Source: Apostichopus japonicus
Taxonomy: Eukaryota; Echinodermata; Holothuroidea; Aspidochirotida; Stichopodidae
NCBI RefSeq assembly: GCF_037975245.1
Contig: NC_092571.1
Span: forward strand, 11,047,917-11,111,916
Direction: 5' to 3'
Length of the DNA stretch: 64,000 nt
This document shows, in pieces, positions 36,300 through 48,684 of the stretch. Positions within the stretch are counted from its first letter, which is position 1; every line of letters begins with the position of its first letter. A program made the translations under genes and the position numbers. The notes under the pieces are model-generated. The model had not been told where the DNA came from. It did no database searches and saw only the letters and a list, made by a program, of their open reading frames with translations.

Positions 36300-38950
36300 G
36301 ATTTTCTTAGCAGTTAACTTGTTACCGACAATAATCTTGTCTTTCACTCTAACATATCATGAGAGAAAATTTCGTCGGCTGCTATACGTTTAAGCAAAGA
36401 CAGGCCATTGACTTTTCACTGCCAGTCGTTCGGTGGAAATCCATATATTTGCAGTTCAAGTTGAAGGGTTGTGACGCTCGAAATTCTTTATCACCTCATT
36501 ACTTCATTAAATAACAAATAAGAAGGCGTGTTTCTTGGTTCTGGAAATTGTGTTCAAGATAAGTTCTCATAGTAAAACATATAACCGACCATATTCTGCT
36601 TCCTGTTGTAAATTTTGCTGTTATGGATTTCTGTGTAAGTCTTAACGCAAAACCCGTTGGATACATGAGAATCAGCTATTTTATTTGTAATTTACAATCA
36701 AGATTGAACTTTTGACGGTATCAAGTTGCACATTAAAGCATTTTATAGGTAATCCTACTGTTTGTGGAAAGCAGTTCAAGGGGGGAATTCTATTTATTGA
36801 GGTCTTAACCAAACTCTAAAGAGGATCTTCTTCATGTGGATTATGAGAGTTTCAAGTACATATTGCTTGAAGAAGAGTGACAGTAGTATATCATTCTAAT
36901 CAAGCAATACCTTCCTGCTTGAAGGATGCTCTAGAAAGCATGGATTATCTTTAGTTGCATCAGAGCTACAAAGGGAGAGTCATCATTCCAGTTAAATTTC
37001 CCCATGCAGGGGGTAGGAAGTGGGGGTGGGCACACAACATCAGAGGGACATTTTCTCATTCCACAACCATCACTCGTTATGCTATAAACCGATACACACC
37101 GGCCATATCACTTAAATATATATGATGTGTTAGTATGTTATCAATACTATTTATTGAGATTGTTTATTGTTAACCGTGCTATAAAAAGATATGGGATGCC
37201 ATTTTAAAAATAGTATGTACAGACAATTCCCCCCCCCCCCGGCTCCTACCTCCCTGATCCCATGTATAATCATTTTTTCACTCTTTGCCCAGTCTGATAT
37301 AGTTTCAGAATATTGTGTTTGTGCATGACTATCATCCAATTTCATGTTTTGATTTTTACTATATTAACTTTCTTTGAACAAACTTTTCTCTACAAGAATG
37401 ACATATTTAAAGTGTGAGAAACATGATGAGACAAAAAATCTAGCATATTGCATCCTGCTCTGTCCTATTTTCTTTATTCTTTCCCTTGTTTGGCTTTGTT
37501 TTGTTTCCTGTATGTTTTGCAGCTCCTTTGAAGAGGATATCGTTCTAATATATCTTTTCTAATTTGAACCACTTTTGTCCAATAAGAAACATTCATAATA
37601 AGAAACAACGAACCTTTATCACTGGAATTGCTTGTAATGCCATTTGCCTATACAAATGAAGATTTGCTTCACGCATGGCCATCACAACGGGCTTAGGGGT
37701 CAGGGGGTGGGGGAATGGCCTTCCACATTGTTGAGAGGGAGAAAACCTTGACTCGACGATTGAGTGACAAAAATAAGGAAGGGTAAAAAAGTAAACAATA
37801 AAGTAGTAATGAAAGTCAATAATTAGGTGTCAAGCCCATACGGAGAGGGTTGGGGCAGTGTTGACATTTTCAAGGTCAGAGAAGTATCTTCCAGCTACTT
37901 CATTGTTGTTATTAGCAAACGAAAATATTTTGGAACTCATCACAGATAGGTCACAGACATAAGAAGACCCCTCCCCAGGACACAAATTCGATAACTTACC
38001 ATCCCAACCCCCCCCCCCCTTGTCCTTGCACTCAAAATTATGTGTATGGGCCTGAGTTTTGTATACAGCGTTGCCGATTTCGGTTAGGATGTAACTTGAA
38101 AACACCCTCGGTTCCCGTCCTATAATGAGCTTTACGCACGAATGAAATTTCATATTGGCTAGGCAACTCTCGTAGACCCATGAAGTACAGTTACCATACT
38201 TGCCAAAACTTACCCACTGTGTGTTAGGGAAAAACAGCAACAACGAAGTTTGGACTCCTTAAGTTCGTAATATTTTACCTCTGCAATTATCATTTTTTGT
38301 TGTAGCTGTTGCATTCCCTATCCCGTACCCGCCCTCCGTTGGGGAGGAAGTTAGGTTTATACTATCTCTCCCTCTGTAAAGATGACTATGAACGCAATGT
38401 AGTTGCCGAATACAACATGCAACATATACGGAGGATAAAATAGCAGCAATCACAACAAAAACATGATTAACATCTTCTACAGATGAAAGACTTGTTTCAT
38501 TTTCTTCTTTTTTCCCCCTTCTATTTTTTGTTTTGCAGCAACGCACAACGTCTCATTTGTTTCCTGTAACATTTAACTCTGATGTATGCATCTTCTCTAA
38601 TTATTGATAAAATGAACTCAATTGCCTTTTGAATGTCGAAATGCTTAAATTTTATGCGGGACAAAATATGCTATGAAGTATTTGCATATATGTATTATTT
38701 TCATATAAATTATGACTAAATTTAACTTTACCAGTATACGATCAATAACATAATTGCTCTATACATACGGTAGCGTAGATCATTCCATTGGTCGATACTG
38801 GAAACAGTTAAACGCTATGAACAACTAAAGACATGACTTTAATGTTGATACCTCTTCTGTAAAACAAAATGTAAATCTTATTTTTTACTCACAAACCGAA
38901 AGACATTAACTGGAGGTATATTGCAAGAGCTGTTGAGATTGGTGTTCTTT
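36300..38950. other. Intron of main gene, no feature recognised
   Basis: No exon or transposon end found. Includes poly-C/poly-G runs near 37231 and 38010. Confidence 0.4.
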
Positions 38951-38959
38951 ATGTTGCAG

Positions 38960-39283
38960 ATCGATGCACAACCGTTCCTCTTGGATTGAAACTGATGATA
39001 TCAACCAAAGGCGGGCGGATTGAGATTCCAAATACCGGTGTCAGCCTATACATACCCCCTGCTGCCCTAGAAAGGGACCAGCTTATTGAAATGAGGATTA
39101 TTCCCACAAATTACCAGAAAGAGGAAGCTCTACCATTTGCTAGGAACTCATCAGTGGCAGTTGAGCTCCTACCAAGTAATCTCAAGTTACTACAACCAGC
39201 AAAACTGATATTACCTCACTGTTTGGTTCTCAAGAAAGACTGTGAATGGAAAGCAACAGTGTACACCAGTCACCATGAAGAAG
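38960..39283 (+). CDS. Main gene, ZU5 domain exon
   Basis: 324 nt, acceptor ATGTTGCAG, donor GTATGT, phase 1 in and phase 1 out. The ZU5 signature is clear: LMISTKGGRIEIPNTG then VSLYIPPAALERDQLIEMRI, then VAVELLPSNLKLLQPAKLIL. ZU5 is found in UNC5 receptors, UNC5CL, PIDD, ankyrins and ZO-1. In UNC5, PIDD and UNC5CL it is followed by UPA and a death domain, as here. In UNC5 it folds back on the death domain to hold it inactive. Confidence 0.9.
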
Positions 39284-39767
39284 GTATGTAGTACTTTATT
39301 TTTTTATTTAAAGTCTTTTCGATGAAGCCGATAAACATTCACATGGCCATGGTTGCACATAAAGATTTCTACACAGCTACGTCATTTTTTTTTAAAGTTT
39401 TGTTTTCATGTTATTTTTGTTCAAGAAAATAGCTCTTGAAAACTTCTTTGATACAAAAAGCCATTAAGCAACTGTTGAAAAATTGCAATAATTCTCCCGT
39501 CTCCGTAAACACTGTGTTTTTTTATTCAACATGGAGCGCAGAAGAAACTTAATGATTCATAAATTTGACAAACATACAACATAAGACAATGGACGAAACA
39601 TTAATCACTTTACATGACTAATATGCATGCATGTTTCCCACGCGTATCATGATTTTTTGTATGTTGTGCTCACTAATTTGCTTCACTTACACTTTCCAAT
39701 TGTTGATTATAAGTGAAGTGTTCCATTGTAACTTCATAAACTGTTTTAATTTTCGTTTGTTTCTAAG

Positions 39768-39991
39768 ACACCCAGCCACTCTGGGAAGAGGATAGAAATA
39801 CTGTATCTAAACTATACAAGGAACATTGTGTGATTTGGCTTCAAAGTTTTTCCTGGAAGAAAATTGAGGTGGGTGATGAAATCGTAGAGGCCAAGACTTT
39901 GCAATTCTTTGCTGCTCGACGTCCGTCTTCCTCTGATACAGATGTGTATATAGACGTGGGCTATTACTGGGACTCACCAGGGTGCCAACAG
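39768..39991 (+). CDS. Main gene, ZU5 C-terminal / UPA-start exon
   Basis: 224 nt, acceptor TTTCTAAG, donor GTGAGG, phase 1 in and 0 out. It reads WLQSFSWKKIEVGDEIVEAK, the conserved end-of-ZU5 strand pattern, then a stretch with VYIDVGYYWDS. Confidence 0.8.
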
Positions 39992-40079
39992 GTGAGGCAG
40001 TTATTATACTGACTGATTTAGTTCACATTACCTGCTTGAACCTCTATATCTAATAGCACCTTTGCTCTTTCCCTCCTAG

Positions 40080-40202
40080 AAAATCACATTGCATGAACAT
40101 CGTACATCGTTTTACAAGAATGGACACTTACCATTGACAATTTTGTTTGTCAAGGTATCCTCCTCTATGTGGACATGCGATCAAGATGAAGTAAACCCAA
40201 AG
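40080..40202 (+). CDS. Main gene, UPA-like exon a (41 codons)
   Basis: 123 nt, acceptor CCCTCCTAG, donor GTAGGA, phase 0-0. It begins KITLHEHRTSFYKNGHLPL. The position between ZU5 and death domain, and the beta-rich pattern, fit UPA (named for UNC5, PIDD, ankyrin). Confidence 0.7.
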
Positions 40203-40489
40203 GTAGGATGACACGAGGGGAATATTTACACATATTTATACTTATATAAAAGGTGTTTGGGAGAAATAGTGCAAATCACATCAAACCATCTGACTACCGC
40301 CTAATTTATCCCGACTTATCGACAAGCGAGGGTGAGTGGCTAATAGTGTGTGGTTATATGATGTTAAATATGTGGTTATATGACTATTTACCTCAAGTCA
40401 ACTAATAAAACACCTGATGTGATGGTTCTGTGACATATTTAATAAGAGTTAAACATTCCATAAATTACATATTTTAGGGAATAGTTAAT

Positions 40490-40765
40490 GGTCATAGATT
40501 TGTTCAACAGGTGGTGAATCCATTGATTCTACTTCGTCATGAGATCCCCGGTTCGATTCCCCGCCGACAGCAATGTGTGTCGTCTGGCAAGGGTGTTGTT
40601 CAATAACAACTTCCTGACATGGACGTTAAATGGATGTGTGCCGAGAGATTGGCTTCGGTCAGCTTGCGAGTCTACAAGCCTCCATGGCTTATTTCGCGAG
40701 TTCCTGCTTGCGGGAAGATCACATATACATACATACATACATACATACATACATACATACATACA
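40490..40765 (+). repeat. tRNA-derived SINE (family A) with (CATA)n tail
   Basis: Box B GGTTCGATTCC at 40550, then a body with GACGTTAAATGG, TTCGGTCAGCTTGCGAGT and GCGAGTTCCTGCTTGC, ending in about ten CATA units (40726-40765). Related copies are at 30697, 48685 and 52700. Confidence 0.8.
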
Positions 40766-41844
40766 ATACTTCTCGCTACTTCAAGATCAACAGTGTACTA
40801 CTTTTAGCATATTTTAGTCCCGATGCTGTTTTATCCGCAACCACAGTTTGACGTATTTTCGTTCCCTTTCCCTATATGTCAGTCATAATGTATCGTTTCA
40901 TTACCAAAACGTCTCACTGGTTGTCAAGGCCTTAGTCCAAAAGAGTACATATCTAGGTATTTCAGATGAAGGTAAGTACACAAAGTAGCTTACTGCAGGA
41001 AGATATTGTTGAAATGAAACTGCTGTCAGGCAACTTTCAAAACTCCAAAAGATCTCTTCCGTTTCCTCCTTCATTGTAGGTTCTTTTACCATAAATCTTC
41101 CGCAATTATTAATGAAATCTAATACTCAAAAATATCTCACGTAGAGGAGTACCGACCACTACACTACTTTCATTCACAAGTGTATCTGTAGTGTACATAA
41201 ATATTGTTGTTTTGAAAGCCAAGTATATTTTGAGATCAACACAGAGCAGTCAAAACATGATTTACATAGAAATAAACCATGAACAGAACCTATAGTTACA
41301 TTATAATACTAAATGGTATATTGAAACAAGTATAAAACTGGCATTTATTGTCTTACTTAAGAGTTCTTTATCATATATACCAACCAAGAGACACTTAAAA
41401 CAAGCCTTGTGAATGTTGATGTTGCATTTTCCCTCTCCATACCAAGTAACTGTCACTGTGTGCGAGAGTGAGAGACAACACTCACCGACGGATAAAGCCT
41501 GGAGTAGTACAAAATGCCTGTATGAAGCATTTAAGCTATAACTGTAGAAACTGTACGGTTGACATATTATGAAAATACTAGCTGGATTACCTATGTTCCA
41601 TGGTTTTTAGACTGCCAAAATACTGAAAGAATACTATTTCTGCAAAAAGTTCTTCCTATCCGGAACTTTTTTCAATGTCTTGAACTAGCCTCCCGGTATT
41701 CACAATACATGAAACTACCAGGAAGATACTTTGCATTTTTTTTTTAATTTCCAATTGCATTTATCAAAATGTTAGGCGGTTGCAGTACTAGTCTTAGTAT
41801 ACCTTTATGATTTTCCTGCATTTTTTATTTTATTTTATTCTTAG

Positions 41845-41994
41845 GAAATAAAATTTAATCGGGTTCTTACTTCCGAAGCAGATTTCTGCACATTTTTATT
41901 AAGAAGACAAGTTACATCGGAGGCTAGAGGATGTTCATGCGAATTCAGAGTTGGACAAGGATCTGATCTTGTAGATTTAAAATTTGAACTCCAG
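41845..41994 (+). CDS. Main gene, UPA-like exon b (50 codons)
   Basis: 150 nt, acceptor TTATTCTTAG, donor GTTTGA (weak), phase 0-0. It reads EIKFNRVLTSEADFCTFLLR and ends DLVDLKFELQ, beta-rich as expected for UPA. Confidence 0.7.
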
Positions 41995-42352
41995 GTTTGA
42001 CATTGTTCATTAATCATCACTTTTTGACTTCAATTGATATCAACAAAAGTACAGTTTTGTAGTAGTGGTGAGAGTAAGACGTAAGCTTGGTTGTTTTAAA
42101 CTTGCTATAATAAAATAAATACCACACTTCATATTTAGCGATAGCAATGCAGGGATTCAGTAGATCATACAAATCAGCTATTGAATTTTATTAGTATGAT
42201 TTTATATATATATACTTTATAGTAATCCAGAGGGATGCAATCATACCGCTAAAGCATTAGTCTTGGGTGTCATTCAAACGCAAACAATATCATGGTTTTG
42301 TAGAACTTCACTTGAAGTATATGCACCATCCATCTATAACTTGAACAAACAG

Positions 42353-42475
42353 GTGCCAAGCAATTCCAGTTCATTGAATATCGACAAGTCAATAACAGAA
42401 AAGAAGACTAGTATTGGACATCAAATTGGTTCGACTTCAACCGTTGACTCTGTTGTTATTGAATCAGATTTACAG
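42353..42475 (+). CDS. Main gene, Ser/Thr-rich linker exon (41 codons)
   Basis: 123 nt, acceptor TTGAACAAACAG (weak pyrimidine tract), donor GTAATA, phase 0-0. It begins VPSNSSSLNIDKS. Low complexity, no domain; it links UPA to the death domain. The least certain exon of the set. Confidence 0.55.
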
Positions 42476-42879
42476 GTAATAAGTTTACATTCTTGTATCA
42501 TATTATGTTACAGTATACCATTAGTTACCAAAACTCTGTTACATATAATGTTGCAATTGCGGATTCCTTGGATATCATGTTTTAAACCTTTTACCTTAAA
42601 TTAGAGATCTTTAATACTTAAAACAAGTTCCTACTGTCTGAAGTATATATCACTCGCTGACTTTAAACCTTCTTTTGAATATCTCTTAATTCAAGAAGAT
42701 TTATTTGGCAAGTTCAATATCTTGTCTCAACCAACCACAACAGTCATATTTACCGTTATTAACCAGCCTTGTAATTATTTACTTGGATTTGGCATTTGTT
42801 AGACTGTAGATTACCCAGTACATCGTAGTGCCACTTGTTGCTTGACAATGGCGAGTCTTGTGTCCCATTGATTTACGTT

Positions 42880-43545
42880 ATGTGTACGACCAGCCAATAC
42901 TCATAGCCAGAACAGTAACTATTGTTCATGTTCCACAACCGTGCATCAGTAACTACTGCGCTGTGTTCGTAAGACGGTACATTTTTTTAATTTAATTTTT
43001 AAAATGTAAAATAAAAAAGTAAATAAAATTTAAAAATTTAAGTTTAATTTTGTTTTCAAATTAATGCAAATTTTCACCTGTGAGACTCTTAGTTTAACGT
43101 GTAACAGCTTTCCAGTAATTACTGTGCCAACTGTTACACATGTTACCGTGTTGCGAACACAGCGCAGTAGTTACTGATGCACGGTTGTGGAACATGAACA
43201 GTAGTTACTGTACTATAGTTTCTCATACTTATCTATATATATTTAAACATTGACTATGATTTAATCTATTTTACTATTTAAATACTTCTGAATTTGTCTT
43301 GGAGTATATGCGTTTTAGTTTTTAGTATCGTTTAGTACGGGTGTATTTTTATATTGTTGCTTTTGGCTTTTGCATTTGTTTTGCCTTATTGGTTCATATA
43401 TTTAATATTTTGGTTTTTGTTACTATTTGTTTTTAGTTTTTACATTTGTAAAGCGCTTTGAGCAGCTTTGCTGATTTTGCGCTATATAAATTTTACTTAT
43501 TATTATTATTATTATTATTACTGTCCTAGCTATGAGTATCGGGTG
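42880..43545. mobile_element. MITE-like nested inverted repeats
   Basis: Inner inverted arms of about 57 bp (about 42910-42970 and 43154-43212) are nearly perfect and share CATGTTCCACAACCGTGCAT. An outer pair near 42890-42915 and 43517-43545 (core GCTATGAGTAT) is also inverted. A LINE-type 3' end (AAAGCGCTTTGAG, GCGCTATATAAATTTTA, then TTATTATT) fills about 43330-43525. It looks like a small DNA transposon with a later insertion. Target duplication not identified. Confidence 0.65.
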
Positions 43546-43801
43546 GTATGACTTCAAAGTTTAAGAATCTCCTTATTGAATTATTGAGTAGTGACATTGT
43601 CTTCCACATTACAATTTGAATGAATACGAATAACGAACGACCAATTTAAGTATTAATAGCAAGGTAGCAAAATATGTATTAGAAATAAGGTAAATGCGTT
43701 AGAAAGATCAGCTATGTTCAAACGCTGGTATAAATATTTTTAATTCATCAGTTATGAAATATTCTTGTTGTACAATTATGCAACTGAAGTCCTTTTTTCA
43801 G

Positions 43802-44059
43802 GTTCTGGCTAAAAAGATTGTTGTTGATTGGAAGAAATTAGGCAGAAAACTTCTACTACAAGAAGAAGAATTACAGGCAATCGAGGTAGAAAATAAGAAG
43901 CTTGAGGAAGCAGTTTATCAGATGTTACTCAAGTGGAAACGAAAAAATGGAAAAGATGCATCATACAGGGTATTAGGAGAGGCCTTGAAAGATTCTGATC
44001 GAAAGGACCTTCAAGAGGATTTGTACGATCAAGGTGAATATTTCATGAAATCAAAGTAG
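43802..44059 (+). CDS. Main gene, terminal exon: death domain
   Basis: 258 nt from acceptor CCTTTTTTCAG to a TAG. It encodes a death domain: DWKKLGRKLLLQEEELQAIE, then EEAVYQMLLKWKRKNGKDAS, then YRVLGEALKDSDRKDLQEDL, with the core Trp, the L..L and W..L pattern of the six-helix fold. The domain would recruit other death-domain proteins, as PIDD and MyD88 do. A candidate ATTAAA polyadenylation signal lies at about 44400. Confidence 0.9.
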   Translation, partial: VLAKKIVVDWKKLGRKLLLQEEELQAIEVENKKLEEAVYQMLLKWKRKNGKDASYRVLGEALKDSDRKDLQEDLYDQGEYFMKSK

Positions 44060-44585
44060 TGAACAAAATTCTTGAACTGCCCATGAGGAATGACTTGCAG
44101 CAGCTTCACGTGTTGCATTTCATCTGAGTTCAATTGCTCGATGCAATCGTATTACAAGTTCATTTACAAACTAGTTCATTATCGCCAAGCTTTATTTCAA
44201 TGTCAAAGCACTTTGACACTTCAAAATGGTTGGTACGTGTTCAATATGAAGTGCCTGAGTTAAGATATTGTCAGAGCAAGAATCAGAATCATAACTTTAC
44301 TTACTCTATTAACTTTTTTCCTTTGTGTAAGAAGAATTATTGCCTCAGTTTGCGTACTTGCAAGCTTTTGTAGCACTATTGGCTTTGGTGAAATTGCATA
44401 TTAAACGTTATATTGTTACTCGGGTAACCTCACTATCAGCATAAAAATAGCTTATCAAAGAAATTTTAATATTTTTGTCACGCTTAGCTAATTGAAAAGT
44501 AGATTTCATAGTTCGTATATCTATATCCATGTGTTTTATTTGTATGAATAGTTTCGTTTCGCTTAATACTTTTGTCAATCTTTAG

Positions 44586-44664
44586 TTCGTTACAGGGACA
44601 ACGAGGTTTGACACATCATATCCACCTAGCGGATATTCACCAGGAGATAATTCCCTATCAACTG
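44586..44664 (+). CDS. Possible alternative exon downstream of the death domain
   Basis: 79 nt between TCAATCTTTAG and GTAAGA, phase 0 in and 1 out, reading FVTGTTRFDTSYPPSGYSPG. It could replace the death-domain exon in an alternative isoform. Unsupported apart from splice consensus; no next exon was found. Confidence 0.25.
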
Positions 44665-46300
44665 GTAAGAAACGTTCAAGTCATGCATTTGCTTTGGTAT
44701 AAGACAAAGAGCAAACTAAATGTGATTTCAAACTAAAGATAGTGTCATGTGATTATTTTCAAAGAATCAAGACTAAACAATTAGTGAGGTATATCTCTAC
44801 TTTGTTTCATATACATTTAAGTTAATAAATATTTTGTTTTCGTTTATTTCATAATTGAAAGTGTACTATCATGATTAGAAAAGGGTGTTATTTTGGCTTT
44901 TTAGATTCTACATGACCCCTGAGTTCGATTCAGCCAGTGTTGTGTTTGACAGCGGTTATGTTGAATTTTAATATTCTATTACTGTTACAAAGGGGGAAAT
45001 GAAAATACAAATAAACTTCAGGTCCTTAAAGATAACACAATGTGTCGGTTGACCAGGTAAATAGTATTTATAAATTTAGATTCGATCATTTGGGAGGATT
45101 TGAAAAATAGTATATTCTTGCTTGCCTTTTTGTGTATTTTAATCTTTCACATACGTTTATTTTTTACGTTCTTATACAAATCACAACAACAAGTTAATCA
45201 GCTTTGAATTAGCAAAAGGATTTATTTTAATTCCTCCGTTTTTTTTTATTTACACAGTATGAAGATAAATCGGAGTTGGGCACCTGTGAGATACCATTAA
45301 AGATTGTAACCTCCTAGATATTAGTATGTAATACCATTGGAGATTAAAAGTACAAGAGCATTTTATTACTGTCCTAGTGAAGAAAACCTTATTAAATGCA
45401 TATATCCCAGAAGAGCTATACTAAGGTTAGAGTGATTGCAAATAAATTCAATTTATTGCATTACGTCAACGTTTCATATATCTATGAAAGGTCAAAGAAT
45501 GGATCATAATCGTAATATTACACATACCAGATATTTAGGTCAAATATTCAGTTTGGAATCGAGGTGTTCTCAAACGTTAATATATCCTTCAGTTATCAAA
45601 TATAAAAAATAAACAAGTAAACATGTGACTAGGTGTGAAAATATTAAACTAGGTTTCACGAAGGAGTTTCAATTTCTCTCAGTTGGAATTTCGTACATGA
45701 AATTATAAATTCCATCTTCAAGATATGGGAAGCTATACTTTTGAGACACATAATACCATCATGTGGTTTTATTGGAAAGAGAACTGCAAAAATACAAAGT
45801 ACAAAAATAAAGTGAAACATATAGACACAATAAAGTTAATAACGGAAAGATAGTAACGAACAAAATATGCTCTGTTTTGAACAGTGTAATAATTCATTTT
45901 CCGCCTTGCTGTTTGTAATATTTTACAAAGCATTGATCTTTGAAATAATATTTGAATGTTAACAAATTAACATTTCTGTTCAATTTTAATGAATATACAG
46001 GGTTTCGATTTAATTTAAATTACGGACCTTTACAGGAACATTTAAAAACAAAGGGTTGAAGGGTCAATCCCTTACAGAATCCCCAAATCAAAGTGTTGTA
46101 CATGTATACTTCATAACACAAAAGAAAAAAAAAACAATTGTTGTCAAATCCATAAGGAACAGTACAGTTAAAACAAACCCAGGTAATGATCAGTAATATT
46201 TATTATATTTGTTTATCTGTATAAAGGTTCTTTCTTAAAGTAAATAGTTCTTATTAAGACTTAATATTTCAAAGAATCAGGGTTCAAATATATTATAAAT
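44665..46300. other. Intergenic, no feature recognised
   Basis: AT-rich. A box B-like fragment near 44910 may be an old SINE piece but is too short to call. Confidence 0.4.
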
Positions 46301-46304
46301 AAAG

Positions 46305-46322
46305 ATACACACACACACACAC

Positions 46323-46402
<80 letters not shown>
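46305..46402. repeat. (CA)n/(TA)n microsatellite
   Basis: Mixed CA and TA repeats, about 100 bp. Confidence 0.9.
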
Positions 46403-46405
<3 letters not shown>

Positions 46406-46467
46406 CATTGTTTTATTGTGTGTTCACACATGCGTGTGTGTGTGTGTGTGTAACTTAATATATTAGT

Positions 46468-46567
46468 AGAGATAATTATTAACATGGATCTTTACTTTTA
46501 TATAACACATCATTGTTTTATTGTGTGTGTTATATATAAGTAAAGATTCATGTTAATAATTATCTCT
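46468..46567. repeat. 100-bp palindrome
   Basis: Arms of about 40 bp starting AGAGATAATTATTAACATG and ending with its complement, around an AT-rich spacer with TCATTGTTTTATTG. The spacer also matches the sequence at about 46404. Confidence 0.85.
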
Positions 46568-46659
46568 ATTTGAAAAACTGTAAATTTCACAGGTAAAGAG
46601 TTGAAAGGAGGTTTTGCATTTTGCATAAACATGCAAAATAGTTGCATCCTTTGCACAGT

Positions 46660-46663
<4 letters not shown>

Positions 46664-46709
<46 letters not shown>
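46664..46709. repeat. (TA)n microsatellite
   Basis: About 46 bp of TA repeats. Confidence 0.9.
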
Positions 46710-46710
<1 letters not shown>

Positions 46711-47340
46711 CCTTTGAACATAAGCTTCTGAAAAATTTACAAACATTCTTTTTGGTTGATGTTGTTGTTGTGTTAATCATTTCCCTTTGTTCTACATTCC
46801 TTTTAGAGGGACAGTGTAAGACATTTCGTAAAGAGAGTAATATTCCACACCGTCTCAGTTGGAAACAATAGCATTTCAATAACACATTGTCTTTTGTAAT
46901 CTGTCTTGACTGGCGAAACCCTCTAGTCTTCCAGGGAGAATATCACAGTAATTAATCTGTGATGCCATCACGACAAAATGCGTCTTTAAATAGTTAACTT
47001 TTGTACTATCATATTTTTGCTGATTTATCCTTGTTTTTGGGTGGTTTGTAATATATATTATATTCCTCTGTGAATAAGTGAATGAAATGTTATAAAGAAT
47101 AAAAAAATATCAATTTGATGTGATGACATCATTCAGCCTACTGTTGCCAGATTCATTAACACACAACATCAAATTTGAAAAATTCATATGTTCAACATAC
47201 AAAATGCTAAACGAGAATGCGGGCCTTGACTATAAAATAAGAATCCATGCTTGTTTTGTTTAGCAAACTCCAGCGTGATAAGTCAAAATCTTCAATTGAC
47301 GAAAGATAAACATCTTAACGGTATGCCATATGTATCAAAA
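46710..47340. other. Intergenic, no feature seen
   Basis: No supported gene. Confidence 0.4.
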
Positions 47341-47670
47341 ATGTCCAAAACAATATAAGCATGTCCAAAATAATGTAAGAATGTCCAAATTTATATAAAC
47401 ATGTCGAAACTAATATAAGTATGTCAACCATAATGCGAGCATGTCCAAAATAATTAAAGAGTGTCGGAAAGTATATGAACATGTCGAATGTAACTGCTAA
47501 CTTTATATTTGTATTGAATAATTTAGACTAAGAATTCACGCCATTTGGTGCAAAAAAATTCTAGAACAATATGATCTGTCCAAAATAATATAAGCACGTC
47601 CAAATTTATATAAACATGTCAAAACTAATATAGGTATGTCCAACACGAAATGAGCATGTCCAAATATATT
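47341..47670 (+). repeat. 20-bp minisatellite in two blocks
   Basis: About 7.5 units at 47341-47490 and five at 47575-47670, unit ATGTCCAAAATAATATAAGC with variants. The second block repeats the order of variants 2-6 of the first. Confidence 0.9.
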
Positions 47671-48684
47671 ATTAGTACCGTACCGTTGTTGAGTTTGTAA
47701 AAGGCTGTTTGGCGATTATGGCGATTATTTCAACATAACAGCTGGACAATGCTCATATCGACCTCTCCGATTCTTAATTTATACAGTAAATTCATGTTGG
47801 CCACGCGGAATGAAAACAAAAGATCACGGTGGTTCGTAAGATTCATTACGAGTCCCCCCCTCCCCCTCCCCTGCTCTATGGCTATTTCGATCCATCTTTG
47901 GGTCTCATCAGCCATCTAAGAATGCTAAGAATGTATGGTTTTCAGGATAACCACCTTAAAAATATGCTAAATCGAGGCTACAAAGCTCCTTCAAGATTAA
48001 TTTAGGTGATCAATTCGTCTATTCAGCGTAGGCCTAAATGTTAATGTTATTCCATTGTTTTATCCATTCCTATAACTCAACCAAAACACGTTCTTTTAGC
48101 TTAGTATTAACAACAGAGAACAGTAAGATGTTATTCAACACCATTTGTGTTTGATGAATTGTAAACATGTTATTTAAGATCATAATATATTGCTAGTTTC
48201 CCACTGGAGTATTGTGTTGCATCAGGAGGAACTGACCTAGTTGTCTGTGTGTGTTAGCTTAAGTAGTCCAGCCATTTCATTTTAAATATAGCCCCTAGTG
48301 TTTAAAGTGGTCATTTCTTGAAGATTGTAAGTCTCACCCTATTTTAAATGAGGTTTACTCGGGCTGCAACAAGTTTTAACCAAATTGGTGTAACTTGACT
48401 TACATTTAAACTGACAATCAGTCAGTATCATATTATACAAACTATAAATGGGATAATACAAACATGAATCAATTTTGTAATAACCTTATTCCAAGTAGAT
48501 TTCAGAAATGAGTGGTTAACGAAAAATTCTGAATAAATTGATCAACTTGGTAAAGGCACACATCATTGTCAAACAAGTTATGGATAGATTAAATTCCGTA
48601 ACTAATGCAGTGCATGATAAGACATTATTGGCTTGTAATCAACTTGAATCATACTATTGTTCCAACTTATTTATTGTATGCATT
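47671..48684. other. Intergenic, no feature seen
   Basis: No supported gene. Confidence 0.4.

Noticed and set aside
43330-43525. Independent LINE insertion with coding capacity
   Set aside because: Only an L2-like 3' end pattern is present; there is no RT sequence.
44134-44373. 79-codon frame after the death domain
   Set aside because: It lies in the likely 3' UTR and has no splice or domain support.
47341-47670. CRISPR-like array
   Set aside because: Units are contiguous 20-mers with no unique spacers, and the sequence is from an animal genome.
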